The notes: generated by a model not told the origin, from the sequence alone. A stretch of DNA of 64,000 nucleotides from Deinococcales bacterium (GCA_025352125.1 JANXTZ010000018.1:1-64000); one strand, 5' to 3'; numbered from the stretch's first letter, positions 50,727 through 59,509 are shown. Program-made: numbers and translations.

Positions 50727-51482
50727 GTGAACACACCCAATTTTAACCTCAGCAATCAAATCGTGATCGTCACTGGCGGTGGGCAAGGCATCGGTTTTGA
50801 AATCGCCCAAGCCATGCAGGCTTCAGGAGCGCATTTGGTCATTGCCGAAGCCAACGCAAGCACTGGCGAAGCCGCAGCCCACAAACTCGAGGGAGATTTT
50901 ATAGCAACTGATGTCACAGACTCGAGCAACGTGAAAAGCATGGTGCAGGCGGTCATGAAAAAGCACGGCAGAATTGATTGCATCGTCAACAACGCTGGAA
51001 TTTGCCGAAACACACCGTCCGAAGATGTTTCAGATGATGAGTGGCGTCTGGTCATGAGCGTGGATTTGGACGGCGTGTTTTACTGCTGCCGTGAAGTTGG
51101 CAAGCACATGCTGACGCGTGGCGCGGGCAGCATTATCAACATTGGTTCGATGTCGGGCAGCATTTCCAACCGACCACAACCACAATCGGCATACAACGCC
51201 GCCAAAGCTGGCGTGATTCACTTAACCAAATCTCTGGCTGGCGAATGGTCGCCGCGTGGTGTGCGTGTCAACAGCATCAGCCCTGGTTACATCGGCACAG
51301 CCATGACCAAAGCGGCGCTGGAAAACCCCGAATGGCGTGACATCTGGCTCTCGAGCACCCCAATGGGACGCTTGGGCGAACCTGCCGAAGTCGCCGCCAT
51401 AGCCGTGTTTCTGGCAAGTCCAGCCTCGAGCTTTATGACCGGCAGCGACGTGGTGGTTGACGGGGGCTATACGGTATGGTGA
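50727..51482 (+). CDS. Short-chain dehydrogenase/reductase (polyol type)
   Basis: A 251-residue classical SDR: cofactor motif 'VTGGGQGIGFEIA', 'NNAGICR', catalytic Ser in 'NIGSMSGSI' and 'SAYNAAKAGVIHLTK' (YxxxK), and C-terminal 'FMTGSDVVVDGGYTVW'. In this operon it probably oxidises a polyol or reduces the corresponding ketose. The start is GTG with AGGAG seven bases upstream; the frame is open further back but that part overlaps a repeat. Its stop lies seven bases inside the following dehydrogenase gene. Confidence 0.87.
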   Translation: MNTPNFNLSNQIVIVTGGGQGIGFEIAQAMQASGAHLVIAEANASTGEAAAHKLEGDFIATDVTDSSNVKSMVQAVMKKHGRIDCIVNNAGICRNTPSEDVSDDEWRLVMSVDLDGVFYCCREVGKHMLTRGAGSIINIGSMSGSISNRPQPQSAYNAAKAGVIHLTKSLAGEWSPRGVRVNSISPGYIGTAMTKAALENPEWRDIWLSSTPMGRLGEPAEVAAIAVFLASPASSFMTGSDVVVDGGYTVW

Positions 51483-52552
51483 TTCCCCAAACCATGCGCG
51501 TTGCGGTCATGCACGGCATCCGAGATGTGCGCCTCGAGAATTGGAACGTTCCGACCCCAGGTGCAAAAGATGTGCTCGTCAAAATTCAGCGTGTCGGCGT
51601 GTGCGGCAGCGACGTGCATTATTTTACCGACGGTCATATCGGGCGTTATGTGGTCGAAAAACCGCTTGTGTTGGGTCACGAATCGGCGGGTGTGGTCGCC
51701 GCCGTCGGTATCGAGGTCTCGAGCCTCAAAGTCGGTGATCGGGTCAGCCTCGAGCCAGGCTATCCGTGCCGAAGCTGCTATCACTGCAAGCGCGGGCGTT
51801 ACAACCTCTGCCCAGACATCACGTTCATGGCAACGCCACCCGTGGACGGTGCATTTGCCGAATACGTCGCGTGGCCATCTGACTTTGCCTTCAAAATCCC
51901 CGATGCCATGAGCCTTGACGCCGCCGCGCTGCTCGAGCCTCTGGCGGTGGGCGTCTGGGCGGTACAACGCGCCCAAATCGGCATGGGTGCAAGCGTGGCG
52001 GTCTTTGGCGCGGGACCAATCGGCTGCACCACCCTGCAAGCCGCCAAAGCCGCAGGCGCAACCACCATCATCGCCATTGACCTCGAGCCGTTCAGGTTGG
52101 ACCTGGCAAAGCAACTTGGGGCAACACACACCATCAACGGACGTGATCCAAATGTACTCGAGCAAATTCGTAACATCACATCGCCACTCACGGGCTTACC
52201 AGGCTCGAGCGCTGGAGTCGATGCGGCGTTTGAAACGGCTGGCTCGCTGCACACTTGCCGCATGACCATCGAAGCCACAAGATCAGGTGGGGTGGCAATA
52301 CTGGTTGGGCTACCACCAGACCCGCTCGTGTCGCTTGATATCGTCGCCGCCGCCTCTCGAGAGGTTGATATTCGCGGGCAGTTTCGTTACGCCAACTGTT
52401 ACCCCGCCGCGCTCGAGTTGGTGGCGCAAAACCGTGTGAACTTGGATGCGATGATTACGCACCGATTTGGGTTGGAGCAGGCACATCAGGCGCTCGAGTT
52501 TGCGGATAAAGAAAAGAAAACCTCAATGAAGGTGATGGTTGAATTTGATTGA
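51476..52552 (+). CDS. Xylitol/sorbitol-type dehydrogenase (MDR family)
   Basis: A 358-residue zinc-dependent dehydrogenase of the L-iditol/xylitol dehydrogenase group: 'GVCGSDVHYFTDGHIG', 'VLGHESAGVVAAVG', the Cys cluster 'CRSCYHCKRGRYNLCPD' and Rossmann motif 'VAVFGAGPIGCTTLQAA'. 'GSDVHYxxxGxIGxYVV' is typical of enzymes converting xylitol or sorbitol to D-xylulose or fructose with NAD. With the xylulokinase of the same regulon this gives a route polyol to xylulose to xylulose-5-phosphate (inference). It overlaps the SDR gene by seven bases and is the last gene of the operon. Confidence 0.9.
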   Translation: MVIPQTMRVAVMHGIRDVRLENWNVPTPGAKDVLVKIQRVGVCGSDVHYFTDGHIGRYVVEKPLVLGHESAGVVAAVGIEVSSLKVGDRVSLEPGYPCRSCYHCKRGRYNLCPDITFMATPPVDGAFAEYVAWPSDFAFKIPDAMSLDAAALLEPLAVGVWAVQRAQIGMGASVAVFGAGPIGCTTLQAAKAAGATTIIAIDLEPFRLDLAKQLGATHTINGRDPNVLEQIRNITSPLTGLPGSSAGVDAAFETAGSLHTCRMTIEATRSGGVAILVGLPPDPLVSLDIVAAASREVDIRGQFRYANCYPAALELVAQNRVNLDAMITHRFGLEQAHQALEFADKEKKTSMKVMVEFD

Positions 52553-52561
52553 GGCTCGAGG

Positions 52562-52897
52562 TTATTCGACGGCGTAATCTGTCAGTGAACGCAAGAACGG
52601 CGAATGAAACGCAATAACCAGTTCTGATTTTTGTGCTCCGCGTTCCTCGAGTTGTGCCAAAAAATTTTCTTCCGTACCGTTGTACTCGAGATTGACCTTG
52701 CCATTTTTGATCCACAAATGCACCAGCACACCAAAATGACGCTTTTGGTGTTCCCAACCAATCATGACCAATTGATAATGTTTTGAATCCCGATCAACGA
52801 TCAATTGCACAGGCGTCCCATTGCCACGGTTAAGGCAATCGCGGTAATCGCCGAGTACGTCAATCACAAGGTTCTCTAATTCTAATACTCGATCCAT
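52562..52897 (-). CDS. xisI: XisI-family protein
   Basis: A 111-residue XisI-like protein ('fdxN element excision controlling factor' family): 'HYQLVMIGWEHQKRHFGVLVHLWI', 'GKVNLEYNGTEENFLAQLEERGAQKSEL', 'IAFHSPFLRSLTDYAVE'. XisI is nearly always paired with XisH. The pair was named from cyanobacterial excision but is widespread elsewhere, possibly as a mobile or defence-like module. Its ATG lies inside the end of the XisH remnant (16-base overlap), as in intact pairs. Confidence 0.88.
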   Translation of the reverse strand: MDRVLELENLVIDVLGDYRDCLNRGNGTPVQLIVDRDSKHYQLVMIGWEHQKRHFGVLVHLWIKNGKVNLEYNGTEENFLAQLEERGAQKSELVIAFHSPFLRSLTDYAVE

Positions 52898-53022
52898 TGG
52901 GTTAACTCCTCTGCCAAGGATTTGTCTTCAAATACCAAACGCAGTGGATCATGGGTGATGTTCCAACCCGCTTTTTTAAGGCTGGCAACCACTGCATCAT
53001 GAATCAAATCTTTTCGAGCCAT
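52882..53022 (-). pseudogene. xisH: XisH remnant with internal deletion
   Basis: A 46-codon frame begins like XisH ('MARKDLIHDAVVASLKKAGW', 'NITHDPLRL') and ends like XisH ('VFEDKSLAEELTQWIEY'), but the middle is missing. XisH proteins are normally about 135-140 residues, with a nuclease-like core between these ends. The frame is intact across the junction, so a tidy in-frame deletion of about 90 codons is the simplest account. The overlap with xisI is preserved, so the remnant may survive because it carries xisI's translation start. Confidence 0.75.
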
Positions 53023-53113
53023 TTGTTTTCAGTTTAACTCGAGCTTGGAGCTTGTGCCAGAATTTACGATGCAATTCAAACTCGAGCGTTGACCATGCCA
53101 AAGTCGTTTGTTC

Positions 53114-53142
53114 TTGGCAGAAATAACAAAATTTGCTAAAAT
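53114..53142 (+). promoter_or_regulatory. Promoter of the ParD-like gene
   Basis: TTGGCA and TAAAAT are separated by 17 bases, close to the sigma-70 consensus, and the ATG begins five bases after the -10 box. Transcription would therefore start at or next to the start codon (leaderless). Confidence 0.55.
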
Positions 53143-53147
53143 TAGTT

Positions 53148-53372
53148 ATGAACATTTCTTTAACCCCCGAACTCGAGCATTGGATTCAACAAAAAGTAGA
53201 ATCTGGGCATTACCAAACCTTAAGCGAAGTGGTACGCGAAGCCTTACGCACGCAAATACAACGCGAGCAACAACGTGACGAATTACGCGCCTTGATTGAA
53301 GAGGGTTGGGCAGAAGTTGAGACTGGAAAAACCATCAGCTTGGTTGATCTGAAAAAACGGATCAAGCCTTAA
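53148..53372 (+). CDS. ParD-like ribbon-helix-helix antitoxin (no adjacent toxin)
   Basis: A 74-residue ribbon-helix-helix protein of the ParD/CC2985 type: strand 'MNISLTPELEHWIQQKVESG', helix turn 'YQTLSEVVREALRTQ', and a polar C-terminal tail that would wrap a ParE or RelE toxin. No ParE-like frame follows; the next gene is a HicB-like antitoxin 63 bases away. The ATG was chosen over an upstream in-frame codon because it lies five bases after a good -10 box. It may be an orphan antitoxin. Confidence 0.8.
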   Translation: MNISLTPELEHWIQQKVESGHYQTLSEVVREALRTQIQREQQRDELRALIEEGWAEVETGKTISLVDLKKRIKP

Positions 53373-53435
53373 GCATGATTCTAAGCTGTGAAGCAATCTC
53401 GAGTTGAAATCATAAACAAGTGCTAGAATTTGGGC

Positions 53436-53648
53436 ATGACGACCTTTATCATTCAAGCTTTTTGGGACGACGAAGCCAACGTTTGGGTGGCTGAAAGTTC
53501 GCAAGTCCCAGGGTTATGCACGGAAGCTGCAACGCTCGAGCTTTTAAGCGACAAAATCCAGGTTATGATTCCAGAATTGCTCGAGAATATTCCTGCAAAT
53601 GCCAGGGTGCATCTCGAGGCACACCGTGAAATGACTTTGGTTGCGTAA
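53436..53648 (+). CDS. HicB-like (DUF1902) antitoxin
   Basis: A 70-residue DUF1902/HicB-like protein: 'FIIQAFWDDEANVWVAESSQVPGLCTEAATLELL' is the partial-RNase-H-like antitoxin fold. It lacks a C-terminal DNA-binding extension. Its stop is directly followed by the HicA ATG, so the two form a pair in HicB-HicA order. A TAGAAT box six bases before the ATG suggests a leaderless mRNA. Confidence 0.8.
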   Translation: MTTFIIQAFWDDEANVWVAESSQVPGLCTEAATLELLSDKIQVMIPELLENIPANARVHLEAHREMTLVA

Positions 53649-53843
53649 ATGGCAGATTACACGCCAGACCTGAAACAGCTTTTAAATGCTGTCGGTTGTA
53701 CTTTCGTGCGCTATGGCAAGGGCGACCACGAAATTTGGTTTAGTCCAATTACGCAACGTCGATTTGTTGTGGATGGCAGTATTCTCTCGAGACACACGGC
53801 GAATGGTGTTTTAAAACAGGCGGGATTGCCCAAGCACTTTTAA
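53649..53843 (+). CDS. hicA: HicA mRNA interferase toxin
   Basis: A 64-residue HicA with a dsRNA-binding-like fold: 'DLKQLLNAVGCTFVRYGKGDHEIWFSP' includes the catalytic His27 in the G-x-H-x-x-W motif, and 'SRHTANGVLKQAGL' forms the C-terminal helix. HicA cleaves mRNA independently of the ribosome and is neutralised by the HicB-like protein encoded immediately upstream. It appears intact. Confidence 0.85.
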   Translation: MADYTPDLKQLLNAVGCTFVRYGKGDHEIWFSPITQRRFVVDGSILSRHTANGVLKQAGLPKHF

Positions 53844-53942
53844 GAACGTATCTCGAGGTTTAACCATGCCAAAGCCGTTAAACGATTGGGAAACCACCCG
53901 CAGCCATCACCGCGTTATCAATCTCGAGCGTTGATGCAAAAC

Positions 53943-55928
53943 TTAAATCGTATCGCTTGGCATTTCTGCAATGATTTTCATGGTTTGCACGCTGACTGTA
54001 CAAACGCGTTTTAACAAATCTATAACGTGGTCTTTGTAATCCCGAAAGCGGTAAGTGTTAAACCGTTCTTTGATGGTTGGGTCTTTGGGCGTGCTTTCTT
54101 TGTAACGCTCGAGAATCCATTCCAGGGCGCTGCGGTTGCCCAGTTTGTAGCCCCAAGCTTCGGGCGGAATGCCGCGCAGTGTGGTCAAACCGTCGAGCAC
54201 AATTTCGTTTGTGTCTTTGTCGGCTCGGAGTTTGGCTTTGAGCAGCCGTTCCAGCGCCTCTTCGTTTTCCGTGTCCAGTTTTTCGGTGATAACCTCGAGC
54301 TTGTAGGGTTTGGCAGTTTCAAAGTCCAGGTGCAGCGTTAAAAGTTTTTTGCCCCAGTCTGCCCAAGTCTTAAAATTGTCGTAGTACGGAATCCGAGGGA
54401 ATTCTTGACGCAAGTTGAGCGCGTACTTTTCGCGGTACGCCGGGTGGTGCAGCACCGCGTAAACGTAATGAAAAATTTGTTCTTGAGAAATGGTTTTGTT
54501 TTTGTAATGTTCCCGAAAAGCGTTCAGTGCAAAGTTAGTGATATTCTCGAGGCGGTTGCCATTGTCATAACGGTAAAGCGGTAAGCATTGCGAGTCACCG
54601 TTAAAGTGCAGGTCAACAAGATATTTGGATGCCAAAGCGCTAAAAGGTTTATCGGACACATCAAAGGCGATCAGAAGATTTTCAGAATTCAAGTTTGATC
54701 CAAACATTTCAGTATGATTTGAAGTCAAACGATCTGATAAAGATTTATTCCCGTAAAATCGTGTCAAACAATAGGGACGCTCGAGATAAGGAACGATTTG
54801 GCTTCTCGAGTATTTTAGTTTTTGCCATTTTAAGAGATTCGCTTTTAGTCCCGAACTCCATTTGATAGACAAGTCCAAAAGTGCGTCAATCGCATTTTCG
54901 CGCTCGGATTTGGTTTGTGATTTTATGCTGTCTATAACGTGCAAAACTTTGTTTTGATCATTGTTAAAAGTGTCGATAAAGTAACGCATTTTCTTTTCTA
55001 AAATACCCAAATCTAAATCGAAAACCCACTCGTCACGGTTTGTAGAAACTCCAAGCGAGTACAGTTTAAAAATCGCATTTTGATCAACAGCACGGTCAGA
55101 ATTTTTTGCTTCATCTGTTGCAACTGGAATAAAATCACTCCAATCGTTTTCGGTTTGCCCTAACCAGTGATATTTCGCATCTGGACGAATCTGTTCAAAC
55201 TCGATATTTTCAAACTTAATGCTCCGCAACCAATCTAATTTCTCGAGACTCGTTTCCATCTCCTCACGGCGCACGTACTCGATTACCGCCGCCGATTTCT
55301 TGCTGGGTTTACGAACCAAAAACGCGATGGCAACACCCGTCTGAATGCCAAAAACATTGTTTTTTGTTCCCGATAATTTCGGGTTGGCGCGAACATCACC
55401 GCCCAAATCCACCAGGTAAATATGACTGAATTCTTCGGCGGCAATTTTACGAAAACCGTCGAAGGTTTTAGAGTCAATAAAACTTCGGTTCATGACAAAC
55501 GCAATAATGCCGTTGTCTTGCAACCGGTCTGTTGCCCAACGCACGAACCTCGAGTACATGTCATACGCTTTGGTTTTTTGAGCGGTACTGGCGGCAATAT
55601 AAGTTTCTTTAATGCGCTTATCAACTATTTCGTACTCACGGTTTTTGTTGTTGTCGTTCTCGTTTTGTTGATTCGCACGGTACGGCGGGTTGCCAATCAC
55701 CACATGAATGGCGCGTTTGTTCTGCCTTTGAATCCGCTCGAGGTTCTCTTCGGTTAAACTGGTAAAAAGGTCGCCCTGAGCGTCTTTAATGCCAAAACCA
55801 GTGTTATCGAGGGTGTCTACCAAAACGATGTTCTGAAATTCTTTGTACGCACCCATTTTTTGGGCGTAAGTCGCTTCAATGTTCAGGTTGGCAATGTAAC
55901 AGCGATGTTTGGCGTGGTTGAGAATCAC
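53943..55928 (-). pseudogene. C-terminal part of a type ISP restriction-modification enzyme, truncated by IS630
   Basis: 661 codons correspond to the C-terminal half of a single-chain type ISP (or related) restriction-methyltransferase. 'YIANLNIEATYAQKMGAY' and 'LVDTLDNTGFG' are followed by the adenine-methyltransferase motif 'VVIGNPPYRANQQNE', with a target-recognition region after it. The N-terminal nuclease, DEAD-like ATPase and SAM-binding 'GSG' motif are absent. The gene runs straight into the end of an IS630 element, and nothing resembling the missing half lies beyond the element, so a deletion accompanied the insertion. The first codon here is inside the IS end and is probably not a real start. 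Confidence 0.82.
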
Positions 55929-56893
55929 ACGTCATAACCACACCCAGCGAACCAACCCCGCACCAACACGCTAGAAACCAACTCATGAACCAAACCAATC
56001 CCAACCAGCAACTCATCCACACGACGAGCCGCTAAAGATCGTAACTTCTGCTTCAACCACGAAAACAAACTCTCAATAGGATTGAAATCAGGACTGTACG
56101 CAGGCAAAAACACTAAACTACACCCAGCCTCAACAATCAAAGCTTTGACCTCAGCCCGTTTATGCGCCGCTAAATTATCCAAGACCACCACCTGACCTTG
56201 CTTCAGATTTGGCACGAGGACTTCTTGAACAAAAGCCACGAACACATCCCCACTCGTCCCACCAGCGATAACCATGTCCGCGATCACACCCTCGAGTGAA
56301 ATCGCCCCAATCAAGGTTTGCGTTTGACCTCGTTGCTTTGGTGCAATCCCATAAGCTCGTTGACCTCGAATCGCTCGAGCGTACAAGCGCGTGAAGGCTG
56401 TGTGCGTGCCTGTTTCGTCAACGAACACCAAATCTTTTGGCTTGAAAGCTCCGATCATCTCAAGCCAGATCAATCGAGCAAATTCGTCACGTTCACTTGG
56501 TTGAATTGTTTCTTGACCATGAACACGCACCTAACGGGCATGGTCGCTTTTTTTGATACTGATTTGCAGTCGTTTCAAAGCCCGTTGCATGGTTGGTATG
56601 CTGACTTCAACGCCAGTGGTTTTGTTCCAGGTTTGGCAATGTTCTTCGAGGGTTGCGTCGTTGTTGGCTTGAACTTGGGCGTGTAAGGTAGGGGCGTATT
56701 CGTCGCTGATTTTTCGTGAGTTTGGTGGTTTTTTGGTTGGTTTGAGGTTGTTCAAGTCGCGGTTTAGTTGTAAGAATCGGTAGACACTGGCGATGCTGAC
56801 GATGAAACGTCTTGCTGCTTGTTCGGGTGTGTTTTTGTCGTGTTTAACGGCTTGGACGATGCGGGTGCGTAGGTCGAGACTGATGGGATTCAT
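55925..56893 (-). pseudogene. IS630-family transposase interrupted in frame by a palindromic element
   Basis: The first 120 codons encode the N-terminal helix-turn-helix ('DLRTRIVQAV', 'AARRFIVSIASVYRFLQ'). After a single TAG (56531-56533) the same frame gives 201 codons of the DDE domain: Asp in 'LVFVDETG', Asp in 'VVVLDNLAAHK', Glu in 'FNPIESLFSWLK'. Removing 39 bases (56510-56548) joins '...SIKK' to 'TIQPSERDEF', matching the family pattern 'KKxxxxSERD', so the stop comes from an inserted element and not from a point mutation. GTG directly after the TAG could restart translation. A TATACT box lies five bases before the first ATG. Confidence 0.8.
56512..56548. repeat. 37-base palindromic mini-element inside the IS630 transposase
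   Basis: The arms GACCATG (56515-56521) and CATGGTC (56539-56545) flank a loop containing 'GCACCTAACGGG'. The right 18 bases are identical to the outer copy near 29960-29975 apart from the junction. With two duplicated flanking bases the insertion is 39 bp, exactly 13 codons, so the frame is kept but a TAG is introduced. Confidence 0.7.
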
Positions 56894-56918
56894 TCTTTAG
56901 TATACTTGATTCTCAACC

Positions 56919-57455
56919 AACATGAAAAGAGCGGTTACTGGTCAAAAATAGCTGTGGCGGCAACTTTTTGGCAGTCACCCATTCATTCCTAGCCACAATT
57001 TAGCGCTCGCTTGAGTTTTGCCTTGTCCTTCAAACAGAGCTTGTTCCCATCCGTTCAATCACTCGTCCGCACCGGGTTGACTCGGAATGACCCTAAAACC
57101 TCAAACAACCCGCGTTTAGATGTTTCACTTATTGATGATAAGAACCGACCTTGTCATACACCATGATGTCCGTCAGTGTGAGGATATTCCCTAAATTTGA
57201 TTGCCCGAGTAACTTGCGCAACGACGTTCGATAGCCACACCGCCACGGGTTGAGGTGTACCTTTCATGTCTGACTTCAGCGTCTGAGACAAAGATTGTGG
57301 CGATTGCTTTGGTGAAAATCAAGCAGATTGATGCACTTGTGTAGGTTTTTGCTTATAATTCGATTGGTTTCATGACCCTGCGCATATCGAGTATAAAACC
57401 TTCACCTGAAAATTCAACAATTCCAGCTACGGAATAAGGGGCAAAGGAGTCAGCC
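56919..57455. other. Gene-free spacer beside the IS, possibly holding decayed sequence
   Basis: No convincing gene is seen. On the minus strand a short open segment around 57130-57240 reads 'RTSLRKLLGQSNLGNILTL' and ends at a stop; it has a protein-like look but no family I know and no start. CTCGAG is absent from this stretch, unlike most of the window. The right end holds the AAAGGAG ribosome site of the next gene. It may be debris left by the deletion that removed the N-terminal half of the restriction gene. Confidence 0.35.
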
Positions 57456-58562
57456 ATGAACTCGAGTCGTCTGCACTTACTTTGGATTGCTGGAATATTG
57501 CTCTCGCTGATCGTGAGTGTCAATGAGGCGAGAAGCCCTCAACTTCACGTCCCAGCAGGATTTTCAGTGCAGACCTACGCCAGCGGACTCAAGGGCGTTC
57601 GGTTGATGGCGCTCGCACCGAATGGTGATTTGTTCGTGAGCGAAACCAGAGCAGGACGGGTGCTTGTCCTGCCTGACCGCAACCACGATGGACGACCAGA
57701 TCGGGTGCTGACCTTCGCCGCTGGTTTGAATCGACCACACGGCTTGGCATTTCACGGCGGCTACCTGTACGTGGCAAACACCAATGCGGCGCTGCGTTTT
57801 GCCTATCAATCTGGTGATCTCAAAGCCCGCACTCGAGGTGTTCGACTGGTGAGCCTTCCAAGTGGTGGCGAGCACTTCACCCGCACTTTGGTCTTTGGTT
57901 CAGATGATTTGATGTACGTCTCGACTGGCTCGAGCTGCAATGTCTGTGAGGAATCGAACCCACAACGGGCTTCAGTCTGGGTTTATGACGCCAACGGGCA
58001 ACACGGGCGGCGCTTCGCGAGCGGATTGCGCAACGCTGTCGGCTTGACCTGGTTTCAGGGTCAGCTTTACGCCAGCGCCAACGGACGCGATTACATTGGC
58101 GATAACTTGCCCCCAGAGGCGTCGTACAAACTTAAATCTGGCGGCTTTTATGGCTGGCCATACTGCTATCCTCAAGCAAACGGTCTACAAGTTTTTGATG
58201 CGCGTTTTGGCAAGCAAAATCCAAAAATCTGCAATGCGGCTCAAAAGCCTTTTGCGACCATCACCGCCCATTCGGCTCCGCTCGGCTTGAGGTTTTACAC
58301 GGGTTCAAACTTTCCGGCGTCCTATCAAGGGATGCTGTTTGTGGCGCTGCACGGTTCCATGAACCGCTCGAGCAAATCGGGTTACAAAGTCATCGCGCTC
58401 AACCCTAAGACTGGACAAAGCCAGGATTTTCTGAAGGGCTTTCTGGCTGGTCAAACGACCCTGGGACGACCCGTGGATGTGATCGTGAGCGCCGACAGCG
58501 CACTTCTGGTCAGCGACGATTTCAATGGCGCGATCTATCGCATCAGCCACACCAAAAATTGA
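57456..58562 (+). CDS. Secreted PQQ-dependent sugar dehydrogenase-like beta-propeller
   Basis: A 368-residue exported protein with a signal peptide (residues about 1-26) and a sorbosone/glucose dehydrogenase-type six-bladed propeller: 'FSVQTYASGLKGVRLMALAPNGDLFVSE', 'GLNRPHGLAFHGGYLYVANT', 'FASGLRNAVGLTWF', 'SGGFYGWPYCYP', 'GRPVDVIVSADSALLVSDD'. Two Cys in 'SSCNVCEESN' and two near residues 246 and 266 may form disulfides. PQQ use and the substrate are unproven; many relatives have no known activity. AAAGGAG precedes the ATG. It stands alone between the IS debris and a leftward hydrolase. Confidence 0.8.
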   Translation: MNSSRLHLLWIAGILLSLIVSVNEARSPQLHVPAGFSVQTYASGLKGVRLMALAPNGDLFVSETRAGRVLVLPDRNHDGRPDRVLTFAAGLNRPHGLAFHGGYLYVANTNAALRFAYQSGDLKARTRGVRLVSLPSGGEHFTRTLVFGSDDLMYVSTGSSCNVCEESNPQRASVWVYDANGQHGRRFASGLRNAVGLTWFQGQLYASANGRDYIGDNLPPEASYKLKSGGFYGWPYCYPQANGLQVFDARFGKQNPKICNAAQKPFATITAHSAPLGLRFYTGSNFPASYQGMLFVALHGSMNRSSKSGYKVIALNPKTGQSQDFLKGFLAGQTTLGRPVDVIVSADSALLVSDDFNGAIYRISHTKN

Positions 58563-58576
58563 GACCGTGAACCCAC

Positions 58577-59506
58577 TCAGTGCAGATTGGTCTTCAAAAA
58601 AGCCGTTGCTCTCGAGATCAACAACGCGTCAGATACCCCTTGAAAGGTATGTTCAGCTTTGGCGTAGGTGTAACACGAGACTTGCTTGCCAAGCGCTTTG
58701 AGCTTCTGGCACAACTCGAGCGACCAGGCAAGCGGCACTTGGGTGTCGTGCCCACCGTGGTGGATGCTGACGGCTGCCTGAATGCGATCCAGAAAACCGC
58801 TGGGTGAAATCTGGGCGAACAGCGCCGGCGCGGCTTTGAGTTCCGCCAGACCTCGAGTTCCACCCGACAAAACCGTCGAGATGCGCTGAAAGTTCCGTTG
58901 TTCATCGCCGCTCATCGCACCGTAAAGCACGGCAGCCCGAATGCCAGGGTCTACGGTGATGACCCGCAGGACAATCCCGCCACCCATGCTGTGCCCAAAA
59001 AGTCCAATCAATTTCGGATTGGCTCGCTCGAGAGCGCCAGGTTGACCGGCATGGGCGCGAAGGCTGGCGATCAAATTCAGAACATCCAGCGCGTAACCCA
59101 CCCGAAACAAGGGGTCAGGTTTGCCCTGTGACCGCCCATGACCGCGCAGGTTGGGGTGAAGCACCACAAATCCCGCTCGAGCCAGGGCATCGGCGTAATG
59201 GGTGGTGTAGGGCAGTGTACGGTAGGTGTTCGGGTTGACGTAACCGTGAATCACGATCACCATCGGGTGCAAACCCTTGGTGTTAGGCACATCCATAAAC
59301 CCGTACTGTTTTAAGCCCTCGCTGTTCCAGTGCACCAGTGAGCGTGTAAAACTTCGGTTTTGTTCGAGCACTCGCTCGATGACCAATGTGCCACCTTCGT
59401 AGGAACGACTCGAGAGTGCCTTGATGCTGAGATCACCTTGGGTTTGAGCGCTGACCAGGCCAAGGACCAAAATCAGCATGACCAGAAAGTGCGGGACGGG
59501 TTTCAT
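58577..59506 (-). CDS. Secreted alpha/beta hydrolase
   Basis: A protein of about 309 residues with an N-terminal signal ('HFLVMLILVLGLVSAQ') and an alpha/beta-hydrolase fold of the prolyl-oligopeptidase/esterase type. The nucleophile elbow is 'GLFGHSMGGGIV', the acid is in 'HHGGHDTQVP' and the His in 'KAEHTFQG'; the oxyanion segment is 'VIHGYVNP'. It is an exported esterase or peptidase of unknown substrate. The second of two tandem start codons (ATG) is chosen because a TAGACT box lies six bases upstream, a leaderless layout. It is convergent with the propeller gene. Confidence 0.83.
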   Translation of the reverse strand: MKPVPHFLVMLILVLGLVSAQTQGDLSIKALSSRSYEGGTLVIERVLEQNRSFTRSLVHWNSEGLKQYGFMDVPNTKGLHPMVIVIHGYVNPNTYRTLPYTTHYADALARAGFVVLHPNLRGHGRSQGKPDPLFRVGYALDVLNLIASLRAHAGQPGALERANPKLIGLFGHSMGGGIVLRVITVDPGIRAAVLYGAMSGDEQRNFQRISTVLSGGTRGLAELKAAPALFAQISPSGFLDRIQAAVSIHHGGHDTQVPLAWSLELCQKLKALGKQVSCYTYAKAEHTFQGVSDALLISRATAFLKTNLH

Positions 59507-59509
59507 CAC

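Larger units (their letters stand above)
55916..56918 (-). mobile_element. IS630-family insertion sequence
   Basis: GGTTGAGAATCA (55916-55927) and its reverse complement TGATTCTCAACC (56907-56918) form 12-base inverted ends around a transposase gene. The left end contains the transposase stop and borders the truncated ISP gene. IS630 elements insert at TA, but exact borders cannot be fixed without an empty site. The element contains two CTCGAG sites, suggesting long residence. Confidence 0.7.

Noticed and set aside
55925-56893. Programmed frameshifting between IS630 orfA and orfB.
   Set aside because: The two parts are in the same frame and separated by one TAG inside an inserted palindrome, so no frameshift is needed to explain the split.
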